Shown: positions 1 to 7,395 of the stretch, piece after piece
How the letters are laid out: the number at the start of each line of letters is the position of its first letter
Numbering within the stretch: position 1 is the first letter of the stretch
Assembly: GCA_002868945.1 (NCBI GenBank)
Contig: PKTX01000080.1
Span: forward strand, 1-64,000
Length of the DNA: 64,000 nt
DNA from: Desulfobulbaceae bacterium
Lineage (GTDB): Bacteria > Desulfobacterota > Desulfobulbia > Desulfobulbales > SURF-16
Direction of reading: 5' to 3'
Program-made: the position numbers and the translations under genes
The notes under the pieces: model-generated
Database searches by the model: none
Told to the model about the DNA's origin: nothing
What the model saw: the letters and a program-made list of their open reading frames with translations, nothing else

Positions 1-110
1 TATATGCCTGCACCCCAAGGGCACTTCTTTCAGGGCGCGCTTATTTTTCTCGCAGTCCTTGATCTCGAACGAAATGACCTATTTCTGGACAGACACTAAG
101 CTGGGCGAGT
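1..110. repeat. Fragment of dispersed repeat family, mosaic copy
   Basis: Positions 41-96 match, on the opposite strand, the left half of the inner element at 7081-7245, ending in the same CAGACAC terminus. Positions 11-42 also carry the modules found inside the 205-bp elements at 48.3 and 57.3 kb (CACCCCAAGGGCAC and TTTCAGGGCGCGCTT). The fragment therefore joins pieces of two repeat families. The copy runs off the window start. It has no credible coding content, and 97-216 holds nothing else I recognise. Confidence 0.75.
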
Positions 111-216
111 CTGCCGGACTCCGCGCAATGCTCCTCATCCCATGGCAAGCGCACTTCATGGATCTTCCTCCGGGCGCGCTTTTTTCGCACTCCCAGGTAT
201 GCGTGCCTTCAAAACG

Positions 217-240
217 ACCTGTCTCTGGACAGAGACAGGT
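217..240 (-). terminator. Hairpin at the end of the first HDOD gene
   Basis: A perfect 10-bp stem (ACCTGTCTCT / AGAGACAGGT) with loop GGAC overlaps the minus-strand stop codon of the HDOD gene at 240. On the minus strand it is followed only by CGTTTTG, so termination strength is uncertain. The arms resemble the GTGTCTGTCC ends of the repeat family at 7081-7245, so it may instead be a repeat remnant. Confidence 0.45.
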
Positions 241-1112
241 TAGAAAAAATCATCGGCGTCCTGCAGCAGGTGGCTGATGTCCGTGAGGAGACGGGCCAGC
301 AGCTCTTTGTTGAGAGGAAAGCCGCTTTCCCTGATAAAACGCATGGCCTTTGACGTGGAGAATTGTGCCAGCTCCAGTTTTTTTTCACCGGCCAGGCAGG
401 AAAAGCCGGCCATCTTGGTGAGGATGTTGGCCAGGTAGAGGATGGTGGCGCCCTGCCGATACCTTTGATCGAGCCAGGGGGCGTGGTGGTGATAGACCTG
501 ACTGATGATTTGTTCCGGAAAGCTCCACTGCCTGAGCAGTTTGGCGCCGATCTGATAATGGGTGAGGCCCAGGATGGCCTTCTCCGCTTCGTTAAAGGTG
601 GTGTGGTTTTTCTCTATGTATTCGACAACTTTGATAAATTCATCATGAAGATACTGATCCACGACGATCTTGCCGATATCATGGATCAAGGCGGAGATAA
701 AGACGGTGCTGTCGGCGCGGAGTTGAAAGGAGCGGGCCAGGTAGTTTGCCACATGGCTGCAGATCAGCGAGTGTTTCCAGAAGTGGCGGCGATTTTCTTT
801 ATCGCGGCCGCTGCTTGCAAAAAAATGCTGAAGGGTGAGGGCGAGCAGCAGGGTTTTGACCTCGTTGAGGCCCATGATAACAACGGCATGTTTGATTGAA
901 CTCACCGCGCTTGTGGTGCCGGCAAAGGGTGAATTGGCATATTTGAGGACCTGCAGGGCCAGGGCCTGATCCCGCTCGATAAACCTGCTCATCTCGTCAA
1001 TGCTGGTGTCGTCGGCCTCGATGAGGGCCAGGGTCTCCGTGGAAATGTCCGACAAGGTCGGGAGTTGCTCAATGGTGAGGATCAGTGCTTCGAGTTTGAG
1101 TTTAAGCATCAT
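240..1112 (-). CDS. HDOD domain protein
   Basis: A 290-residue protein made almost wholly of one HDOD domain, a divergent HD-superfamily fold. The HD signature is intact (ALIHDIGK, His144-Asp145) and a further His cluster (YHHH) follows near residue 208. HDOD proteins are mostly signalling adaptors in chemotaxis, pilus and c-di-GMP pathways, and phosphodiesterase activity is usually not shown. It is the last gene of an operon read from 5841 downward (ATPase, MinD-like, HDOD, HDOD) and is a clear paralogue of the next HDOD protein, so the pair arose by duplication. It is separated from that gene by 112 bp holding a repeat remnant. Its precise partner cannot be read from sequence. Confidence 0.85.
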   Translation of the reverse strand: MMLKLKLEALILTIEQLPTLSDISTETLALIEADDTSIDEMSRFIERDQALALQVLKYANSPFAGTTSAVSSIKHAVVIMGLNEVKTLLLALTLQHFFASSGRDKENRRHFWKHSLICSHVANYLARSFQLRADSTVFISALIHDIGKIVVDQYLHDEFIKVVEYIEKNHTTFNEAEKAILGLTHYQIGAKLLRQWSFPEQIISQVYHHHAPWLDQRYRQGATILYLANILTKMAGFSCLAGEKKLELAQFSTSKAMRFIRESGFPLNKELLARLLTDISHLLQDADDFF

Positions 1113-1207
1113 GAAATATGGTGTGCGACATCATCCCTGCAGAGTCCGCCTGGCCCCTGTCCCACGGCAGGCTGGGCCTCATTGCCTCCCAGGTCGGCAG
1201 ACTGCTG

Positions 1208-1227
1208 GCCATCTTGAATAATTGCTA
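1208..1227. repeat. Solo end of the 205-bp inverted-repeat element
   Basis: Twenty bases here are identical to the left end of the element copy at 48316-48335, including the terminal repeat core CTTGAATAATT. No second end is present nearby, so this is a remnant or partial insertion. Its last three bases (CTA on plus) are the TAG stop codon of the upstream-lying HDOD gene on the minus strand. Confidence 0.75.
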
Positions 1228-2103
1228 AGAAAAGATGTCGTGATCTCCCTCCAGGGCCAGGGTTTCGTTAATCTGCACCAGGAGTTTTTCAAGGGTGTCG
1301 CGGTCAAGCTCAAAGCCGTTTTTGTTGAGCAGGTCAACAGCCCTTGAGGCGGCGAAGTGTTCGATATTAATGGACTTCTCCTTGGAAAGGCATGGGAAAC
1401 CGGCAAGCTTTGCCAGGATGTTGGCAAGGTAGACAAGCATGGCCCCTTTGGAGAAGTTCTGCTCCTGCCAGGGAGCGTGGTGGTGAAAGACCTGCATGAT
1501 TACCTGGCGCGGAAAGGACCACTGTTGCAGGAGTTTGGCGCCGATCTGGTAGTGAGTGACGCCTAGAATCTCCTTTTCCGCTTTACTGAAGGTGGTCTGA
1601 TGGTTTTCGATGTAGTCGATGACACGGCGAAATTCAGGGTGGAAATATTGATCGGCGACGATTTTGCCCACATCGTGGATCAGGGCGGAGAGAAAGAGGG
1701 TGTCGTCCGCGTCACACTGATAGTGACGGCCCAGCAGCCGGGCGATATGGCCGCAGATAATGGAGTGGTGCCAGATCCTTTTCCTGTAGTATAGTTCGCC
1801 CTCTGCCTGGGCAAAGAACTTCTGCACGGCAAAAACGAGCAGCAAGGCCTTGACCTCGCCCAGTCCGAGAATGACAATGGCATGGTTTACCGAACTCACC
1901 GAGGTGATGGTGCCGCTGAAGGGGGAGTTGGCCACCCTGAGAATCTGGGTGGCCAGGGCCGGATCAGACTCTATAAGACGGGTGATCTTGTCGATGTGTA
2001 CCTCCTCTTCGTTCAGGGCCGCCAGGACCTCGGTGGCCACCTCGGGCAGGGTGGGGATTTTTTCGATGGTGGCGATTATCTCGTCAATATTTCGTTTTTC
2101 CAT
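1225..2103 (-). CDS. HDOD domain protein, paralogue
   Basis: A 292-residue HDOD protein, strongly similar over its whole length to the protein at 240-1112 (shared LPTL, ANSPF, ALIHDVGKIV and THYQIGAKLL blocks). I chose the ATG at 2103 (MEKRNIDEI) because the reading frame upstream of it is the out-of-frame tail of the MinD-like gene. This start overlaps that gene by 20 bp, which suggests translational coupling. The stop codon is supplied by a repeat remnant, so the original C-terminus may have been slightly different. The role is inferred as a signalling adaptor working with the co-transcribed MinD-like and PilB-like ATPases. Confidence 0.85.
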   Translation of the reverse strand: MEKRNIDEIIATIEKIPTLPEVATEVLAALNEEEVHIDKITRLIESDPALATQILRVANSPFSGTITSVSSVNHAIVILGLGEVKALLLVFAVQKFFAQAEGELYYRKRIWHHSIICGHIARLLGRHYQCDADDTLFLSALIHDVGKIVADQYFHPEFRRVIDYIENHQTTFSKAEKEILGVTHYQIGAKLLQQWSFPRQVIMQVFHHHAPWQEQNFSKGAMLVYLANILAKLAGFPCLSKEKSINIEHFAASRAVDLLNKNGFELDRDTLEKLLVQINETLALEGDHDIFS

Positions 2104-3187
2104 GCCTTTTATCCTGTTGGTCGGGGCTCCCATGCGCAGGCGCCTGGCTGGTGGCCAGCAGGGGGCTGAGATCAAGCTTGACAACCGGTTCGGCCGCCTG
2201 GTTCCTGTTTGTCGGTCCGGCCCCTGTCTGCCGTTGCGGCAAACCTTTGTCGGCAAGATTATCCAGGGCCTGCCGGATACCTTTCAGCTCCTGGACTATC
2301 TCCGTTGCCGGCCAGGCGTTGTTGCCGGTCAGGGCCATGCTTTCGGTTTCTTTTACCTCTTTGTGGGGCGCGCTGGGGATGGTGAGGGGGCCGGTCATTG
2401 TCTCCATGGTGGTACGCCAGAAGGAATCCAGGCCATTGCCCTTGATTTCGTCCTTGTTTTCGATAAGGCGACTGGCCAGCATATGAAAACATTTGGCGGT
2501 CTGCGATTGAGGAAATTTGTGTAAAAAGGGCTGCTGCAGACGGATGGCCTCCACCATCTTGCTGTCTTCCAGCACCAGGCCGAGGGCGGCAACCTTCAGC
2601 TGCAGATGCCGGCTCACGGCATTCTTGAAGGTGGCAAAGGTGATGCGGGCATGGCTTGAGTCATGGCAGCGATTGACCACCACCTTGGTCGTACCCTGGT
2701 AGCCATTGGCAGCCAGGACCTTGAGCAGTGCAAAGGCGTCGGTGAGCGAGGTGGGCTCATGGGTGATGACCAGCACCACCTCACCGGCGGCCAGACAGAA
2801 GGAAACCACATTCTTGGAAATACCGGCCGCTGTATCCACCACCAGAAAATCATAGTCGGGCAGGGCGGCAAGGCTGCCGAGCAGTTTTTTCAAGCGGCCG
2901 GGGGAGAGGTTGGCCATCTCCTCGACACCGGAGCTGCCGGGCAGGATGTCCAGGTTCTTGTTTTCGCCGATTATGATGTCGGCCAGGGTCTTGCCCTGCA
3001 CAATGACATCCTTGATATCGTATCGGGGTGAGATGCCCAGCAGGATATTGACATTGGCCGTACCGAAATCCGCATCAAAGAGGCAGGTACGCTTGCCGAG
3101 GGCGGCCAGTTGCAGGGCCAGGTTGAGGCTGATGTTGGTCTTGCCCACCCCTCCCTTGCCGCTGGTTATGGCGAGTGTCCGTGTCAT
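2084..3187 (-). CDS. MinD/FlhG (FleN)-type P-loop ATPase
   Basis: A 367-residue deviant-Walker ATPase of the ParA/MinD family. It has the KGGVGKT box at 11-17, the DAD switch at 38-40 and the Walker B VVDTAAG near 116-122. About 100 extra C-terminal residues look low-complexity and disordered. In other bacteria FlhG/FleN sets flagellar number and placement, and relatives position pili or chemoreceptors. Here it overlaps the PilB-like ATPase by 4 bp (ATGA) and the next HDOD gene by 20 bp, not flagellar genes. I infer a role in placing or regulating a pilus or secretion machine. No typical MinD amphipathic C-terminal helix is evident. Confidence 0.85.
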   Translation of the reverse strand: MTRTLAITSGKGGVGKTNISLNLALQLAALGKRTCLFDADFGTANVNILLGISPRYDIKDVIVQGKTLADIIIGENKNLDILPGSSGVEEMANLSPGRLKKLLGSLAALPDYDFLVVDTAAGISKNVVSFCLAAGEVVLVITHEPTSLTDAFALLKVLAANGYQGTTKVVVNRCHDSSHARITFATFKNAVSRHLQLKVAALGLVLEDSKMVEAIRLQQPFLHKFPQSQTAKCFHMLASRLIENKDEIKGNGLDSFWRTTMETMTGPLTIPSAPHKEVKETESMALTGNNAWPATEIVQELKGIRQALDNLADKGLPQRQTGAGPTNRNQAAEPVVKLDLSPLLATSQAPAHGSPDQQDKRHGKTKY

Positions 3188-5841
3188 GGTGTCTCTTCCC
3201 TTGTCTGTCGGGGCTGGGCCAGGATTTCCACGGGGCCGCCCTCTTCTTTCTTCAGGGTAAAGAGCACCTGATTAACGCCGTGTGTGGCGCAGAGCTGGTC
3301 ATGCTGATCGCAAATGAAGCGCTGGAAGTGGTCCTGGTCGACCAGGGGCTTGCTGTCCGCCGCCAGCAGGGCATTGAAGTGACGGTGCATGGCCATAACA
3401 ATAGCGCTTTCCCGGCCGGGATCCCTGACCGGAAAGCTGAGATTGATCTCATCGTTTCCAGAGGTGGTCAAACGTTCGTGGCGGCGGTGATTTTCCAGCA
3501 TGGTAAAGGGCAGCACCCGGCTGAGCTCAGTGAGTGTGGTGGAGTTCATCTTCAGCAGACCGTCATGAACCATGGTTTTCATCTCCTGCAGAGAGGCGAT
3601 CTCCTTCATCTCGTCAAGCTGGGCCCCCTTGATAAAGGCATGGGGGTTGTTCATGGTGAAGATCTCCGACAGCACGGTGCGGCCCTTGAAACCGGTGTGG
3701 TCGCAAAAGCGGCAGCCGGTGCCGTGAAAGAACCGGAGGTGGGCCGGATACTTGTTGAAGATCAGCGACCATTCCTTGGGCTCCGGTTGATACTCGGTGA
3801 GACAGGAGGGACAGATTTTGCGGACCAGACGCTGGGCCAGGACACAGGAGAGGTTGGCGGCAATGCGCGAGCGGTCAATGCCCAGATCCAGGAGACGGAA
3901 GAGGGCGCAGATGGAGTCATTGGCGTAGAGGGAAGAGAGAACCAGGTGGCCGGTCTGGGCGGCATCAAAGGCCAGAGCGGCGGTCTGTTGGTCGCGCAAC
4001 TCGCCCACCATGATGACATCCGGGTCGAGGCGGAGAAAGGAGCGCAACAGCCGGGCGAAATCAAGACCAAGCTTGTTGTTGACCTGGGACTGGATAATGC
4101 CCGGGAAATTGTACTCAATGGGGTCCTCGGCCGTGAGGATCTTCAGAGAGGGATTGTAGATCTCCTTCAGGGCGCCGTAAAGGGTGGATGACTTGCCGCT
4201 GCCGTTGGGTCCGGCAACCAGCACTATGCTGCTGTCGTTGTTGAGCCGCCTGGTAAAGGGCTCCAGGACATGTTGTCTGTGGCCGTTCTGGCGCAGGCTG
4301 AGTTTGGCCTTGCGCGGATCAAGGATGTGGATGGTGATGCTCTCGCCGCCCACAGAGGGGCAGGAGGCCACCCGAAATTCGAGCTGATTCTTCTGACGGC
4401 TCTTTTCATCAAGATAACTGATGCGGAAGGCGCCGTCCTGGGGCAGACGCTTCTCATTGCTGTCAAGGTTGGCCATCACCTTGAGCCGGGCAATCAGCGC
4501 CCCGGCATTTTCGTGGAGAGGACCGTGCAGCCATTGGGGCGCATGGCTCTTGATAATGCCGTCGATGCGATAGCGTAGGGCGAGTCCCGTACCTTCCGGT
4601 TCCAGGTGGATGTCGCTGGCGTTTTGGTCCAGGCCATGGCGGATAATAGCGTGGACAGCCTCTTCAATGTCGGCGCTGGCGTGGATATGGGGTGCCTCCG
4701 CGCTGGTCTCCTCTTCCAGATCCTCATCAACATCGATATGCAGGAATTCCGGGTCGGCCTGCTGAAAAAATTGTTGCTTCTTCTGTAGTTCCAAGAGGGT
4801 TTTGCGAATCTCCAGGCAAGGCGCTTCACTGTAAAGCTCTTCAAAGAGTTGGCGGAACCGCTCTTCCGGGACCAGGATGCACTGAATCTGTAACTCCTTA
4901 TAGGGCGACAAAAGTTCGCGGGCGCTCTGGATGGCATCAGGGTGCATAAGGGCCAGTTTCAGGTTGCGATTGCGGAGGGAGAGGGGCAGCAGCAGGTGTT
5001 CTTCGGCATGTCGGGCGCTGATCAGGCGCGGCAGGGCTTGGCGGGCCGCGTCATCATAGCTGAACTCCTCCAGCCGTTCAAAGGGGATATTGGCCTGCAG
5101 GGAAAGGGCCTCCTGGCATTGCTCCGGGGTGATAACCTGCTGCTCAATGAGGATTTCCCCCAGCAGCTTATTATTTAACTTCTGGGCCCCCAGGGCGGTG
5201 TTGACGGTTTCTTCGTCGGTGTATTGCAGATGGATGAGGATCTCGCCGAACTTTACCTGTTTGCCGTGTTTGGCCAGCAGGTGATAGAGGTCCAGGGGGG
5301 TAACCAGTCCCAGGGAGCAACAGATTTCACCAAAGGGGCGCGGCCCCTTGCTCACCTTATGGCAATAATCAACATCGGCGGCCGAAACAATGCCCATGGT
5401 TATGGCCTGGTTGGCGACAAGCTGCGGGTCAAGTTGCTTGTGGAGAAGGAAGTCGAGCTGCTGTTCGGAGAGGAGGTTCTGGGCCACCAGGGCCTCGGGC
5501 AGCGTCTGGTAGGCGTTCTTTTTCAAGAGGCAGAGTTCCAGCTGTCTGCGGGTGAGGAGGTCGTGGCGGCTGGCCGTATCGGCAATGGCCTTTTCGATAT
5601 CGGGCAGGGCCAGAAGGCGATTTCTTTTTTTGGTGGACAAGCGGCCGCTGTCGGTGAGAATGCGGAGGAAGGGCAGGCCGCTGTAGTTTTTTTCCGCCTC
5701 CTGGATCTCCAGCACCTGCTTACAATCCAGGGGGGTGATGAGGTTTTCCTGGACCAGGATCTCGCCGATGCGTGTTTCGTCCGGCTGAGGGCGACAGGCA
5801 TGGGTCTGATGAAGATGCAAGGGGTGAGTGAGCACGGTCAT
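3184..5841 (-). CDS. PilB/GspE/MshE-type assembly ATPase with repeated MshEN-like motifs
   Basis: An 885-residue traffic ATPase from the ATG at 5841; a TTG seven codons upstream is possible. The N-terminal third holds 24-residue motifs of the MshEN type (x-L/I/F-G-E-x-L-x8-T-x-L/Q-x6-L-x-x-Q). The clearest are near residues 24-47, 169-192, 197-220 and 226-249, with a weaker one at 113-136, and the last three are spaced 28-29 residues apart. The ATPase core follows: Walker A GPNGSGKS (544-551), Walker B with the GELRD box (606-617), and a zinc site C677/C680/C710/C713. About 100 C-terminal residues lie beyond the usual end of the family and are unrecognised. Cytoplasmic motor for a type IV pilus or type II secretion system. 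MshEN domains of MshE bind c-di-GMP (known); binding here is inferred. Confidence 0.9.
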   Translation of the reverse strand: MTVLTHPLHLHQTHACRPQPDETRIGEILVQENLITPLDCKQVLEIQEAEKNYSGLPFLRILTDSGRLSTKKRNRLLALPDIEKAIADTASRHDLLTRRQLELCLLKKNAYQTLPEALVAQNLLSEQQLDFLLHKQLDPQLVANQAITMGIVSAADVDYCHKVSKGPRPFGEICCSLGLVTPLDLYHLLAKHGKQVKFGEILIHLQYTDEETVNTALGAQKLNNKLLGEILIEQQVITPEQCQEALSLQANIPFERLEEFSYDDAARQALPRLISARHAEEHLLLPLSLRNRNLKLALMHPDAIQSARELLSPYKELQIQCILVPEERFRQLFEELYSEAPCLEIRKTLLELQKKQQFFQQADPEFLHIDVDEDLEEETSAEAPHIHASADIEEAVHAIIRHGLDQNASDIHLEPEGTGLALRYRIDGIIKSHAPQWLHGPLHENAGALIARLKVMANLDSNEKRLPQDGAFRISYLDEKSRQKNQLEFRVASCPSVGGESITIHILDPRKAKLSLRQNGHRQHVLEPFTRRLNNDSSIVLVAGPNGSGKSSTLYGALKEIYNPSLKILTAEDPIEYNFPGIIQSQVNNKLGLDFARLLRSFLRLDPDVIMVGELRDQQTAALAFDAAQTGHLVLSSLYANDSICALFRLLDLGIDRSRIAANLSCVLAQRLVRKICPSCLTEYQPEPKEWSLIFNKYPAHLRFFHGTGCRFCDHTGFKGRTVLSEIFTMNNPHAFIKGAQLDEMKEIASLQEMKTMVHDGLLKMNSTTLTELSRVLPFTMLENHRRHERLTTSGNDEINLSFPVRDPGRESAIVMAMHRHFNALLAADSKPLVDQDHFQRFICDQHDQLCATHGVNQVLFTLKKEEGGPVEILAQPRQTREETP

Positions 5842-6181
5842 TCCCTGGGGTGGCAGTTGCAAGAGGCTGTTATGAACACCTCTCTGTAATAAACGTTTTT
5901 TTTAGCAGGTGCATCTTTGATCTTACGAATTTAAAAAAAGAATATCAATATGTGCGGCAGGCTGTTTGCTATTGTCGGCAAAGAGTGCATAATTGGTGGG
6001 GAGTCGCGCGTCTCGTTCCTGCCGGCCATGTGGGAAGACAAGCCTCTTGTTGATTGCCGGCTCGGGCGGCTTCCTGTAAAATCTTTGGCGGATCCAGACA
6101 TCAGACAAGATGCGCTCCCCGGCACCTGGGATCCGCGCCGGAGAGAGGCTGATGCCCTGCGACCTGCGGGAGGAAGAGGAA
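5842..6181. other. Intergenic region between divergent genes
   Basis: This 340-bp stretch separates the minus-strand ATPase operon from the plus-strand nitroreductase and must hold both promoters. Its first 110 bases are AT-rich with A and T runs. I see no convincing promoter pair, RNA motif or additional gene; short frames here lack a ribosome site. Confidence 0.4.
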
Positions 6182-7003
6182 ATGAGTTTTATTGAAATCG
6201 ATGAGAGTCGCTGCCAAAAGGATGGCTTGTGCGCCCAGGTCTGCCCCTTTCGTCTGTTAGCAGTGGAGGTGGGCAGGAGCTTTCCGCAGGCCGTGCCGGG
6301 CGCTGGCCAGCGTTGTATCAGGTGTGGTCATTGTCAGGCGGTCTGCCCACATGGGGCCCTCACCCTGGTGGGGCAGGAGGCGGGCCCGGTCTTCAGGCCG
6401 GAGAAGCTGCCGGATGTTGAGCAGCTTACCCAGCTTGTCCGCGGCCGCCGTTCCATCCGTGTTTACCGGAAGAAACCGGTCGAGCGTCGGCTTGTCCAGC
6501 GTTGTATCGACCTGGCCCATTATGCGCCCACGGCCCGTAACAGCCAGCAGATCGGCTGGCTGGTTATTGATGACAAGGAGGAGCTGCACCGTCTCACCAA
6601 CCATGCCTTTGACTGGATGCGCCACCTGTTGGCCACGGACGACCCCAGGGCAGAGCATTACGGTGTTGCCGGGCTGATCAGGGGGTGGGAAAAGGGCCGT
6701 GACGGTATCCTGCGCCAGGCGCCGGGCCTGGTGGTGACCTTTGCTCCGGCCGGCTACGGCCTGGGTACGATGGACAGCACCATCCATCTGACCACCTTTG
6801 AGCTTATTGCCTTTTCTCAGGGGCTCGGCACCTGCTGGGCCGGTTTTTTTCAGCTGGCCGCCGCAGACTGGTCGCCCCTGCGCCAGGCCCTGGCCCTGCC
6901 TGACGGTCAGGAGCTCACCGCTGCCATGATGGTTGGTTATCCACGTCTCAGGTATCAGCGCCTGCCGGAACGTCGGGCCGCCAGGGTTGTCTGGCGCGGT
7001 TAG
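6182..7003 (+). CDS. Ferredoxin-nitroreductase fusion protein
   Basis: A 273-residue flavin enzyme with an N-terminal iron-sulfur domain. Cysteines C11-x5-C17-x3-C21-P and C45-x2-C48-x2-C51-x3-C55-P give one degenerate and one canonical 4Fe-4S motif, the first lacking one of the usual four cysteines. From about residue 80 the nitroreductase fold follows (RRSIRVYRKKPV, HYAPTARNSQQ for FMN binding, GTCWAGFF). The ATG at 6182 follows GGGAGGAAGAGG, a good ribosome site, so I prefer it to the ATG 24 codons upstream. Such fusions are common in strict anaerobes and probably pass electrons from ferredoxin to the flavin; the substrate is unknown. The TAG stop codon is the first triplet of the inverted repeat at 7001. 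Confidence 0.9.
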   Translation: MSFIEIDESRCQKDGLCAQVCPFRLLAVEVGRSFPQAVPGAGQRCIRCGHCQAVCPHGALTLVGQEAGPVFRPEKLPDVEQLTQLVRGRRSIRVYRKKPVERRLVQRCIDLAHYAPTARNSQQIGWLVIDDKEELHRLTNHAFDWMRHLLATDDPRAEHYGVAGLIRGWEKGRDGILRQAPGLVVTFAPAGYGLGTMDSTIHLTTFELIAFSQGLGTCWAGFFQLAAADWSPLRQALALPDGQELTAAMMVGYPRLRYQRLPERRAARVVWRG

Positions 7004-7337
7004 GAGCCTGTCGGACTTAGACATAAATCTACTGCAAATTCGAAAAATCGATCCATATTCCCATGGCTTTTCGCTAAATAGTGTCTGTCCAGAAATAGGT
7101 CATTTCGTTCGAGATCAAGGACTGCGAGAAAAATAAGCGCAGGCATATATGCGATATTCCGAGCATTATTTTTTGAGCATGACGCCGAGATCAGGCCGGT
7201 AAGCGAGTTTACGAGACTCCGAGAGGGCCATTTCTGGACAGACACTAAATAGCTCTGCTATTCGCCTCAAATCCATGTAAATCTGGCCTTGATTTTTCGA
7301 ATTTTCGCTACGATTCTCTAAGTCCGACAGGCTCCTA
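7001..7337. mobile_element. Outer MITE-like inverted-repeat element, 337 bp
   Basis: The ends are perfect 20-bp inverted repeats (7001-7020 and 7318-7337; TAGGAGCCTGTCGGACTTAG). Imperfect complementarity continues inward to about 50 bp, including AATTCGAAAAATC. It encodes no transposase. Its interior has been interrupted by the element at 7081-7245. A short, uninterrupted relative with the same ends is the hairpin at 57593-57693. It lies between the nitroreductase and the 3' end of the diguanylate cyclase gene. Confidence 0.85.
7081..7245. mobile_element. Inner MITE-like element inserted in the outer one
   Basis: A 165-bp element with perfect 16-bp terminal inverted repeats (GTGTCTGTCCAGAAAT at 7081-7096, complement at 7230-7245). 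It is flanked by the direct repeat TAAATA (7075-7080 and 7246-7251), which looks like a 6-bp target-site duplication; it extends to CTAAATAG if the terminal bases are counted. The interior carries the GAGATCAAGGACTGCGAG and GGTAAGCGAG/GAGACTCCGA modules also found at 41-96, 20510-20575 and in the 205-bp elements. It has no coding potential, so transposition would need an enzyme supplied from elsewhere. Confidence 0.85.
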
Positions 7338-7395
7338 GCCGGAGGTGCGGCCATAAAATCGGCAGGGGGTGGTTGCCTGTGCCGGCACAGGGTGG

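Noticed and set aside
363-899. Open frame on the plus strand opposite the HDOD gene
   Set aside because: It is the antisense shadow of a clear HDOD coding region; similar long antisense frames over pepP, uvrA, topA, htpG and others were left out for the same reason.
7001-7337. Insertion sequence with transposase
   Set aside because: Only 337 bp and no coding frame in either element; these are non-autonomous repeats.
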